A stretch of 64,000 nucleotides of DNA. It comes from Solanum dulcamara (Eukaryota; Streptophyta; Magnoliopsida; Solanales; Solanaceae). The translations under genes were made by a program, and so were the position numbers. The notes under the pieces were generated by a model. That model was not told the origin of the DNA, ran no database searches, and saw only the letters and a program-made list of their open reading frames with translations. Positions 11,830 to 21,480 of the stretch are shown piece by piece (the first letter of the stretch is position 1; each line of letters opens with the position of its first letter). Location of the stretch: positions 16,762,501 to 16,826,500 of the forward strand of contig NC_077239.1 of the NCBI RefSeq assembly GCF_947179165.1, read 5' to 3'.

Positions 11830-12870
11830 AATGGAATCAAATTTGGCAAAAGAATTTATCCCTATAAACAATATACGCAAATTCGATACTGAATGGATAA
11901 TAAAGGTCTTAGTCATTGAAAGAGGATTGATAATAAAATATACTAATGCAATAGGTGATGAATCAATTGCAGTTGACTTTTGCGGACGAAGAGGTAATAT
12001 GCTCTGTAAATTAATGTTTTTATACTTTATTTCATTATTTTTGTATTGATATTTATAATTTATGTAAATATATAAATTTACAGGAAACAAAGATCCAGAT
12101 GGTATTTTTCAATGACCATGAGAAGGATTCTAACCGTAACTATTTATCTGTGAACAAGGAGATGGAAATATCTTTTACCAATTATACTATAGTAGACGAA
12201 TGCAAGAGCTATTTTTCAATGATAAATTTTTTCAATAATTTTCTATTTTTGGAAGATGCAACAAAATCCCACAATGGAACATTATTTGGTATACTTTCTC
12301 TAACGTCATTTATCTTTAATCATGAATTTACTTAATAATTCTTTTGCAAGTCTATAATTTGTAATTCTTTATTTAGCAGATGTAGTTTGCATACTGATTA
12401 AAGCAAAGGCACCAATGGGAGAAGGAAAAACAAAGAGGAGACAAATAATCCTTCCAGGCGAAAGATAAATTAAAATTGGTTAAATTATTTAATATTTATC
12501 TTATGTAACATAGTAGATAAAATGTCAATTTAAAACAATTAATTTTAATTTTTATTGTCAAATTTAGAATTGATCGGAGAATTGTGACTCTATGGGGTGA
12601 CCTAGCTGACAAATACGGTGAAATATTACAATAATTAGGCAATGAAAAATCAGTTATAGCATTTTGTGATGTCAAAGGATCAACTTATTAAAGTAATAAT
12701 ACATAACAACTTTTTATATTCATAATTAACTTTTTATCAATTAAATTTGTACTAAATTTTAATGTGTATTTTTTAATAGGGGAGTTTGGAATATCATCTA
12801 CTCCTGTTAGTAGTATGTTGATAAGCCCAATATTTCAAAAAGCAAAAGAGCTTCAAAATTGGCCTTGAGA
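11830..12870 (+). pseudogene. RPA70-like single-strand DNA-binding protein relic of the Helitron
   Basis: Plant Helitrons often carry RPA-like genes. Exon-like pieces here match OB folds of RPA large subunits: WIIKVLVIERGLIIKYTNAI near 11890 ending at a GT donor (about 11994); after an acceptor at about 12083, GNKIQMVFFND; then VTLWGDLADKYGEIL near 12575, a strongly diagnostic RPA strand; and after a further acceptor GISSTPVSSMLISPIFQKAK near 12790. In-frame stops (for example within the LWGDLA exon) and broken frames show decay. No zinc-binding C-terminal OB fold is recognisable before the helicase relic starts. Confidence 0.72.
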
Positions 12871-13827
12871 GTATTAAAGCTGAAAATAAAGATATTACCT
12901 TAATGCCAAGTTTGTTGATGAGAGAGGCCAAACAAGTCAAGATCGTTGATATTAATCTATTATAAATGGCTCATCCGCAATTGCCAAAGTAAACTTCAAA
13001 AATATTTAATCATAATATTACTACTTAATTTATTGATTGTGTAAATCTCATACATTGATTTTTGTTTATATATGCAGGATTTATATTATAGATTTAATGC
13101 ACAAATAACAATAACTGGAAATAATGTTGATCCATGGTATTTTTCAATTGATTGTCAATTGTAATAGCGATAGTAGTGGTGAAGATTGCTTAATAGAGGA
13201 AATATTTCCATCATTGAATAAAAATGGTAATTGTGGAAAGTACATGACAGAAAGAGCTATTTTAGCTAGCAAAAACGAATAATTTGATAGACTAAATGAT
13301 ATTATGATTCACAAGTTTCCGAGTGAAAGCAAAGACTTTCTTAGTTTCGGCACAGCAGAGGATGACATCAATAACTACTATCAGGAAGAATACTTAAATA
13401 CTTTAACACCAAATGGCCTTCCACGACATAGGTTCGTTATCAACTACATTGATTTTGTGTTTTTGATTTTAAGATTTTAGCATTGACGTCGGCTTAGTGC
13501 TTCATTTGTTGTGTTCTTTTTCGTAGCTAACCAAACATGTTAATGTCTTTTCGTTTCTTATTAAATAAATTTTGGATGTATATAATTTATGCAATTAAAT
13601 TGATTTGTTATTGCATGCAGATTGATTTTGAAAAACAATGCACCTATCATGCTATTGAGAAATTTAGATCCGTCGAAAGGTTTGTGCAATGGTACGAGGA
13701 TGGTATGTAGAGGTTTTGATAATAATGTTATATATGCAGAAATCATGATGGGTCGAAGTGCTTTCAAGAATATCTTTACACCTAGGATTCAACTATCCCT
13801 GATAGAAAATGAAGGATATCATTTTAA

Positions 13828-15724
13828 CAACGACAACAACCCAGTGAAATCCCACAACGTGGGGTCTGGGGAGGATAAAGTATACGTAGACCTTACTCCT
13901 ATCAAGGTAGGACGGTTGTTTTCGAGAGACCTTCGGCTCAATAGAAGCATAAAAAGAGGTCAGATAAGGCTAAGAAGTACAAGAAGTACAAAGTGTTATA
14001 TGAAAGCAAATAACGAAAGCGTAACAGATAAAATAGAATAATCAAAGTACAGAGAGTAGTAGATAGTAACAGAAATCAGAGCACAAAAAATTATAGTGCG
14101 CTAATGTGCCTACTAATAAGGAAGAATAACGGAACTTTGTACTAGCCTTCTACCCTAATATGGGTCCTCCATACCCTCCTATCTAAGGTCATATCCTCGG
14201 TAAGCTGTAACTGCGCCATGTCCTGTCTAATCACCTCTCTCCAATATTTCTTCGGCCTACCCCTACCTCTTCTGAAACCATCGTCTCTCACATGTTCGAA
14301 TTGGGGCATCTGTGTCTCTCCTCTTTACATGCCCAAACCATTTTAGTCGCACTTCCTGCATCTTGTCTTCCACCGAGGTCACTCCTACCTTGTTCCGAAT
14401 AGCCTCATTTCTAATCATATCGCTCCTAGTATTCCCAAACATCCATCTCAACATTCTCATCTCGGCAACTTTCATCTTTTGAATGTGAAAGACCTTAACT
14501 GGCCAACACTCTGCCCCATATAACATAGTCGGTCTAACCACCACTTTGTATAACTTGCCCTTAAGTTGTGGAGGCACCTTCTTGTCACATAGCACACCGG
14601 AAGCGAGCCTCCATTTCATCCACCCTTCCCCAATACGATGTGTGATATCATCGTCAATCTCTCCGCTACCTTTCATGATAGAACCAAGGTACTTGACACT
14701 ACTTTTCTTTTGGATGGCCTGGTCACCAAGCCTAACTTCTGTGTCAATCTCCTGAGGTGTCTCACTGAACTTGCACTCTAAGTACTCTGTCTTGGTCCTA
14801 CTCAGCTTAAACCCTTTAGACTCCAAGGTATGTCTTCAATCCTTCAGCTTAGCGTTAACTCCGCTATGAGTCTCATCGATTAGGACTATGTCTTCCGCGA
14901 AAAGCATACACCATGGCACCTCATCTTGAATTTGTCGCGTCAATCCATCCATCACCAAGGAAAATAAAAACGGACTAAGAGTTGATCCTTGATGCAACCC
15001 CATCACAACTGGAAAGTGCTCTGAGTCCCCTCCTACTGTCCTTATCCTAGTTTTGGCACCTTCATACATGTCCTTGATTACCCTAATGTACATCATAGGT
15101 ACACCTTTAGCCTCCAAACATCTCCATAGTATCTCTCGTGGAACTTTATCGTAAGCCTTTTCTAGGTTAATGAATACCATATGCAACTCCCTCTTCCTCT
15201 CTCTATACTGCTCCACCAGTCTCCTCATAAGATGGATGGCTTCTGTAGTTGAGCATCCCGGCATAAATCCAAATTGATTCTATGAAATAGACACGCCTCT
15301 CCTCACCCTCATCTCCACCACTCTTTCCCACACTTTCATAGTATGGCTTAGAAGCTTGATATCTCTATAGTTGTTGCATCTCTGGATATCCCCTTTGTTT
15401 TTGTATAGAGGGATGATTATGCTCGACCTCCATTCTTTGGGTATCATTTTCATCTGAAAGATGTCATCAAATAACCTAGTCAGCCACTCCAAACCAACCG
15501 AGCTCGCGCTCTTCCAAAATTCCCCAGAAATCTCGTCAGGTCCAATCGCTCTTCTACATCGCATCCTATGCATAGCTGCCTTAACCTTTTCGACTGTAAT
15601 ACTCCTACAACACCCAAAATCATAACGCCTCTCTGTATGTTCCAAATCTCCCAACACAATCTATATGTCCCCTTCTTCATTCAAGAGATTATAGAAGTAT
15701 GGCTGCCATCTTTGTTTAATGAGG
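13828..15724 (-). mobile_element. RTE-clade LINE, 5'-truncated, inserted in the Helitron helicase
   Basis: The minus strand encodes an RT and ends near 13828 in a (GTTGTC/GTTG)n-like tail, preceded by the GTGGGATTTCACTGGGTTG end typical of this Solanaceae LINE group. Target duplications define both edges: GAAGGATATCATTTTAA at 13811-13827 and GAAGGATAT at 15725-15733, continued as CCTTTTAA at 19148-19155 beyond a later LTR insertion (16 of 17 bases agree once the LTR and its own 5-bp copy are removed). The endonuclease and the RT N-terminus are missing, a normal 5' truncation. Confidence 0.9.
14142..15720 (-). pseudogene. RTE LINE reverse transcriptase
   Basis: From right to left the minus strand gives the RT fingers (IGPDEISGEFWKS, then IPKEWRSSIIIPLYKNKGD), the palm start ([18 protein letters not shown]), the [18 protein letters not shown] segment, the catalytic box [10 protein letters not shown], and the thumb and C-terminal parts ([41 protein letters not shown]), ending in RVEG at a stop at 14144-14142. 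The catalytic box has Glu where family members have Asp (FADD). Frame breaks lie near 15280-15264, 14836-14826 and 14263, so three open pieces must be joined in concept. A second copy of the C-terminal part lies at about 50600-51558. Confidence 0.88.
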
Positions 15725-16140
15725 GAAGGATATTGATACACCCCCCAAAAAATTATCCTAAGATTCGGACCTTTCTTGTATTCGTGCAGGGTCGAACCCA
15801 ATTATTGTAAAGCGTGTGCATGAGTTAGTATGAGTTCCTAAGTAATTAAAGTGTGTTAGAGGTGATGTGGGGTCATAAGGGATCCTTAGAACCAAGCTAA
15901 GTCCAAAAGATTCGTCGTGGCTAAGTTTTAGGATGAGTTCATATAAAGGGTCGACTTCTAACGACCTTACCTTTTGAAAGACGACAATCAGGGTATCCCA
16001 CAACCTATTAAATTAAAGGTCGTCGAGTCTTCTTTCCAACGCCACCAAGAGTGTAATTTTTGGAGTTCGGAGTCAAAAGATACGACGATCCTAAGACGAA
16101 CTAGCTCGACAGGAATTTTAGGCCTGGGTTACAACTGCTG

Positions 16141-16440
16141 GGAATCTGGGCTTGGCGTCGCAGTGGCGCGACAAGCCACTATCGCGCCAGGAACACGCCT
16201 TAGTAGTTTGGTCCTTGGCGCGGTACGCCACTACGAGATGTGTAGGGTTTTAAAGCCTATTTTCCAAAACCCAGAAAATATGGTCTTGGCGTTGTAAGGG
16301 CGCGACGCGCCACTATCACGCCAAGAACATGCCTCAGTAGTTTGGTCCTTGGCGCGGCGCGCCACTGGCGGATGTGCAGGTTTTAGGTCTAATCGACCTG
16401 GCGCTGCAATGGCGCGACGCGCCACTATCGTGCCAGGAGC
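16141..16440. repeat. G+C-rich palindromic repeats in the solo LTR
   Basis: Three imperfect units of about 95-120 bases each contain GGCGCGACGCGCCACTATCG-like segments, where GGCGCG pairs with CGCGCC. The block ends about 55 bases before the TATA-like element at 16495. The same block is found in the related minus-strand LTR at 6545-6840. Confidence 0.75.
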
Positions 16441-16494
16441 GTTTTAGCCTGTTTTCTAGATTTTTGAGAAAGGGCAATTTGGGTATTTCTCCAA

Positions 16495-16506
16495 ATTATA
16501 TATACA
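16495..16506 (+). promoter_or_regulatory. TATA-like box of the solo LTR
   Basis: ATTATATATACA follows CTCCAA and precedes a CT-rich leader (16540-16615). Position and sequence agree with the sister LTR at 6488-6503. Confidence 0.5.
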
Positions 16507-17159
16507 CTATCCTTGGACGTTTTTGAGACCATTTTTCAGTCCCTCTCTCTCTCTCTAAAAGCCTTAATATTTTCCCTCTCTTCTTCTTCTTCTTCTTCTT
16601 TTTCTCCAAATCCTTCTCCAACAAGAAGTGTCTCCAAGAGATTCAAGATTCAAGCCTTCCATTGAAGACCTAACATCAAAGTTTCTTCAAAATCTTCAAA
16701 CAAGGTATGTAAGGCTAACCTAAAATATGAATTGAGTTCTTCCATATGCCCATAGATGTGTTGGATAGGAGTTGTGAAAGAGTTTTCTTGAAAGTTTTCC
16801 TAAACTATAGAATGTTTTTAGATACTATTGGTTGATTGATGTTTTTAATGACTTGAGTTACTAAATAGTTATCTTTCATAATTATTGAATACAAATGGAT
16901 CTTGGTATATAGATTTATAGGTATTGACGATATTCTTGAGTTGAGTTTGTTGAGAGTATGGATTCATGTTTCATTCACATGAACCCGAGATGAGATTTCT
17001 TTATCATAATTGTCTTGAGATTGAGGTGGATGGTTTTGTGTATATATGTATTGATTGGAATGAAAAGAATGAATTGGATAGTTAAGAATGTCCTTTTTCT
17101 TCCATAAATTGAACATATGACTAAAATAAGGATTTTGGAGTAGATGTTTGACGATTGAT

Positions 17160-17325
17160 GTGATGATGATATTTGAAAATGATGTGATGATGATATTTGA
17201 AAATGATGTGATGATGATATTTGAAAATGATGTGATGATAATGTTTGATGATGATGATGATGTGACGATGATGTTTGATGATGATGTGAATAATGATATT
17301 TGACGATGATGTGAATGAAGAGGTT
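17160..17325 (+). repeat. GATGATG minisatellite in the solo LTR
   Basis: Three near-perfect 24-base units (GATGTGATGATGATATTTGA core) are followed by shorter, more variable GATGATG-type units. It appears to be a local expansion within this LTR copy; I do not see it in the 4822-7248 relative. Confidence 0.75.
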
Positions 17326-19504
17326 ATGTTGATGAGGATATTGTGTGATAAAATGGATTGGAGTCTAATGTGATTATGTGATATGTGATTTGCATAATTC
17401 GGTAGATTGGAGGCTTATGTGCATTTTGAAAATAAAGGGTCTTTTGAGGAGGAGTTTTAAATAAATGATTGTGAACATTTTTGCATAAACTATTATACAT
17501 GATTTTTGAGTTTAAGAAATGATTATCTTTCATCTATGATTTAAAAAGAGTTTAAGCATGAGTTGAGATTGAGAAGTCTTTTAATTATTTTTGAACGTGA
17601 GTATTTTGAGTATAAATGAGTTGAGCATTTCTACTTTAAAAATATCGATTTTTTGAGATTGAGTCGAGATTGTATAAATTTTAAAGAGAAGGGTTTGATG
17701 ATATGAGATGAGTCGATTTGAAAGAAGGTCCAATGAGGCTAGATTTGAGTTGAGTTTTGAAAAGAGTCCAATGAGACTAAATGAATATTTTGAGTATCTT
17801 ACTCACTTAATAGATATGAGCATATTGAGTCTTGGAAGTAGTATCGAGCACCGAATTGGGTAAGAGTATAGTCCATACTCGAACTAATAAACTACATCGC
17901 CAAACGTAGGAGGGGATGGAAACGTTAAAGTCGGATGCTTCCCATGGGATCGAACCGTTAAAGTCGGATGTTTTCCATTTTATATTCCTGACATTATAGG
18001 ACTTGGTTGGATTGGATCCATGATTGGTTGATTCGTCCATACCCTGGCAAGGTATGAACGGACGCGGCAACAACGTCGGTTTGTTGTACTATCACTCGCT
18101 CATATAGTGATAGTTGTCGGTTAGAGAAACTCCCAATTGAATGGATTGTGCTTGATATTATTGGCTTGATTGTAATTGTAGATGATTGAGTTGAATTGTA
18201 AAAACATTGCATAGTTTAATTTGCATATTTATTGAGTTGAGTCCTTTGAGTTGATTGTTGAATTGATGGTATATGATTGGATTGGGTTAGACGAATTGTG
18301 ATTGGATTGTACATGATTTGGTTGGATATGTGATAGGATTGGATTAGAGGATATGTGATTGACTTCGAGTTAACGGTATATGATTGGAGTGGATCGGATG
18401 ATATATGATTGAATTGGATTGAATGATTTAATTAAATTGTATCGTACATGATTAGACTGGATTGGATGGTTTATGATTGGTCTTTGTCTAAAAATGTATT
18501 CTTACTTTAGACTTATGATGCCTTATTTGAGTCTCTCTTATCTTTCTGATTTGAGATATTTGGACCGATGATATTCTTCCTTGAGGTATGTTTCATTCTG
18601 CCATATTACATACTCGTACATTCCATGTACTGACGTCTATTTGGACCTGCATCATTTCATGATGTAGAGACAGGTTTAAGAGATCATCAATAGGAGCATC
18701 ATTGGGGATCTATTCGCATTCAGCGTATTGGTGAGTCCTTTCCTACATCCGGAGGACACCGCTTATATCATTCTTGCATCGAGTTAGCCCTTTCTATTTT
18801 TATTTGAGGTAGCCATGAACATGTCATTGGCACCAATTAGATAGTAGTGATAGAGGCTTCATAGACTAGATAGTGATGGGTCGATTAAGTACTTCTATCC
18901 TTGAGTTATTTTTGTCAAACTATTTTTAATGACAAATATTTTAGTTGATCTGTTGGCCCATGGCCTTTATTCTTTGAGTTGGATGGGTGATTTGAGTTGC
19001 CCGCTAAATTATTCTTTATTTTTAAACTTTCCGTTGAATGAATGAATGAACGGATGTGTGATCGTGCTATGTGGTTCGCTTAGGAGTCAGAAATGGTTCC
19101 TGAGTGTCGGTCACATCTAGGGTACCCTCTCGGGGCGTGACAGAAATCCTTTTAAGTTTGTTCGAAAACAATTTCCAGTGCACCTGTGTTTTGCAATGAC
19201 AATAAACAAAGCACTACGCCAAACAATTTCAAATGTCGGATTATATTTTTCGCAACATGTTTTCTCACGTGGATAATTATATATCGCACTTTCAAGAGGG
19301 ATCTCAATGTCGAAAACAAAAATTTTGATCATGATGGAGCAATGAAAGCGTCATAAGGGAACATACACAAAAAATATCATCTATAAAGAAGTCTTAGATA
19401 ATTTATGATCACAATGCATTTTTCTAATTTATAAGTATATGACAATATTATCTAACTTAGCTAAATTTATCTATTTTGCAGGTTCTAATGTTGTCCAAGA
19501 TTTT

Positions 19505-20337
19505 AATGATATTAAATAATGTATATGACAATATGACACTTATTACATAAAAGATCAGCAAGTAAGCAATGTGTAGGTGCCAAAGCAAGCCTGCTAGATG
19601 ATTAGGAGGATCATAGAAGCAAGAGCTTATGCTACACAAGTACAAGAAGTTGGACAAGTTAAAGATACTATAAGGGAGGTATACTGTCACCTACTTGGAG
19701 ATCACCCGAAGATAGTATGGAAAGATTTAATGTATTCCAACCAAGCACGACCACAAGCAAGATTTACTACATGGTTACAATTACAAGGGAAGCTATTAAC
19801 GGTTGGAAGGCTCCTGAAATGAGGTTTGGAGATAGATGAGAAGTGCAGCCTATGTCAACTACATAATCAGACTAGAGAACATTTGTTTGTTTAGTGTTCT
19901 TTCACTAAAGCTGTGTGGGATTAAGTGCTGAAATAGATGCAAAGAACGCAATATGATTTGATCAATTGGGATCACCATTTGCAATGGGTTATTAAACTAT
20001 CCAAAGGCAAGACTCCTCAAGCTCAATTGTTCAAAATGGTATACCCTGAAGTTATACATGCAATGTGGAAGGAAAGGAATAGTAGAATATTTGAGAAGAA
20101 AAGTCACACACACGAAGCAATAGCAAAGGAGATTGTATATGTGGTATGTGTTAGAGCTCCAATCCAACTGCAAACTGTCATTCATAGCTATGTATTTCCA
20201 ACAACAATAGTCTTAGATAGCTCGTAATTGTGTTTTTCTTATTTTGAGATATAGCTTGATGAGTCGTAACAAGCTATTGATATGTAATTCCCTACTTTGG
20301 TGATTAATAAACAATACTTAATTACCCAAAAAATTGA
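19505..20337 (+). mobile_element. 5'-truncated L1-type LINE fragment within the Helitron
   Basis: A 13-bp target duplication TGTCCAAGATTTT flanks it (19492-19504 and 20338-20350), and the right end has a short A-tail (CCCAAAAAA). Its coding part matches the zinc-binding domain found at the C-terminus of plant L1 reverse transcriptases. It sits between the Helitron helicase stop and the Helitron 3' hairpin, so it inserted into that element. Confidence 0.8.
19590..20226 (+). pseudogene. L1 RT C-terminus with zf-RVT domain
   Basis: Fragments read CSLCQLHNQTREHLFV near 19845-19890, a Cys/His zinc-binding signature (CxxC...H...H), then CSFTKAVWD, and after stops the open frame 19937-20227 with MWKERNSRIFEKKS, the common tail of plant L1 RTs. 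Stops at about 19893 and 19925 break the frame. No RT catalytic domain remains. Confidence 0.75.
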
Positions 20338-20461
20338 TGTCCAAGATTTTTGAAATCAAATATATTGCTAATTCAAAATTTACATAACTGTTGCATTTTT
20401 TTTACCATGTTTATAAAATATTTCATTTGTTAAATTTAATAAAATTTCATATTGATGAAGA

Positions 20462-20490
20462 AACGTGCAAAGCACGTTCATAGAAACTAG
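20462..20490 (+). other. Helitron 3' terminus (hairpin plus CTAG)
   Basis: AACGTGC and GCACGTT form a perfect 7-bp stem with an AAA loop (20462-20478). Eight bases later comes CTAG at 20487-20490, followed by T. A short hairpin 8-12 bases before a CTRR end, with insertion in front of T, is the defining 3' structure of Helitrons. Its position after the helicase relic on the same strand supports the call. Confidence 0.85.
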
Positions 20491-21034
20491 TACTATTAAA
20501 AGCATGATGATCTTATAAAACATTGATTGAACTTTTTGTCCTTTGTTAAAAGATTCTGTTTTAGACAAGATCATCTTTTCACAATTTTCTTTCAATTATT
20601 ATTATTATATCATTATTTTAATGATATTAAATATTACTATAATAAACATAATGAAAATTAAATTCTTCACTATTTTAAGGATTAGAATTCGTGTATGTGT
20701 AAAATTTCTATGATATGAGGATTATAATTCTTAGTTTTACTATTAGATTAGAATTTGTCTATGGGTAGAATTCGTCTACAACAAAGGGAAAAAAATTGCG
20801 TTTATAATGTTCGGAGGATTATGGGTGGTATTAGGTTTCTAAAAGAGCACTTCCTTGTTGGCATAAAGCCGATATCATATTGTTAATTCTCTAGAATTTT
20901 ATCAAGTCAAAGTTATATTTAGAATAAAAAGGAGATGAACGCTATTGTAAAAGAAATTGTTATTCTGCATTCTTTGACATGAAATTCTAATGTGAGCTTT
21001 TTCTTGTACATATCAGAAATTCATTAGTTGTCTC
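20491..21034. other. A+T-rich spacer
   Basis: I see no coding region, RNA gene or clear repeat here. It should be the host DNA into which the Helitron inserted. Confidence 0.6.
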
Positions 21035-21480
21035 GTAATAGAGATTAGGCGATGAGATAGTTTGGGCATATGCATAGAAGATGCATAAATGCTTCAGTGT
21101 CTAGGCGTGAGATGTTGGTTATGGATGATTTCAAGAGAGTAGAAGTAGGGTCAAAAAAGTATTAGGTGGTTAGATAGGACATGATGCAACTTCAACTTCC
21201 GAGGACATTGATTATTTGAAGGTTAGTTGGATAATTAAGTTAGCATTGTCTCGCTTATTCTTATGTACTATTAGTCCTATTATTAGTGGTATTACGCTTG
21301 TAGTTTTTTGTCCTTTGAGTTTGATTATTATCTGTTGTTTTTTTTGTACTTCTATTATCGATTTTTTCCCCTTGAGATGAGGATCTAACGGAAAACAAAT
21401 TTTCTATCTCCAAGGTAGGAGTAAGATTTTCGTACACTTTATCTTTTTCGGACTTCACTTTGTGATATTATATATTGAAT
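21035..21480 (+). mobile_element. Degenerate RTE LINE 3' fragment
   Basis: Plus-strand frames read FGHMHRR, KKY and VVR near 21060-21180, equivalent to the [11 protein letters not shown] and RPKKYWREVIRQDM tail of the LINE at 13828-15724. The following CTCCAAGGTAGGAGTAAG and ACTTCACTTTGTGATATTAT resemble the decayed 3' UTR end. Target duplications were not identified. Confidence 0.55.

Larger units (their letters stand above)
15734..19142 (+). repeat. Solo LTR of a Ty3/gypsy element (3.4 kb)
   Basis: It starts TGATACACC and ends GGGCGTGACA, with no primer site after it and with helicase coding resuming at once, so it is a solo LTR left by recombination. Flanking 5-bp target copies are GATAT (15729-15733) and GAAAT (19143-19147), one mismatch. 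Homology in reverse orientation to the LTR at 4822-7248 covers the start, the palindromic block, the leader and the end. It is about 1 kb longer than that copy, partly through A+T-rich repetitive sequence around 16800-17800. The block near 18230-18490 repeats variants of a TATGATTGGATTGG motif. Confidence 0.9.
13150..19408 (+). pseudogene. Helitron PIF1-type helicase, C-terminal part, split by a LINE and a solo LTR
   Basis: The helicase unwinds DNA during rolling-circle transposition. Legible parts are YMTERAILASKNE and DDINNYYQEEYLNTLTPNGL (about 13240-13431), an intron 13432-13620 with GT and CAG borders, then APIMLLRNLDPSKGLCNGTR (from 13621) and the LSLIENEGY segment to 13819. After the nested insertions the frame resumes at 19148 with PFKFVRKQFPV, then CFAMTINKA, FSRG and LYIALSRGISMSKTKILI, and ends with TKNIIYKEVLDNL and a stop at 19406-19408. 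Stops and a few substitutions mark it as dead. The ATP-binding N-terminal half is absent. Confidence 0.85.
11800..20490 (+). mobile_element. Decayed autonomous-type Helitron, 3' end defined, interrupted by nested elements
   Basis: Coding relics of an RPA-like single-strand DNA-binding protein (11830-12870) and of the PIF1-type helicase C-terminus (13150-19408) lie on the plus strand, and the region ends in a classical Helitron 3' terminus (hairpin at 20462-20478, then CTAG at 20487-20490 followed by T). The Rep (HUH) nuclease and the helicase N-terminus are not seen. The 5' TC end is not located; the start given is only where coding similarity begins. Later insertions are an RTE LINE, a solo gypsy LTR and an L1 fragment, together about 6.1 kb of the span. 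Confidence 0.82.

Noticed and set aside
17160..17325. CRISPR-like array of short repeats
   Set aside because: Contiguous 24-base units without unique spacers in a plant LTR; a minisatellite.
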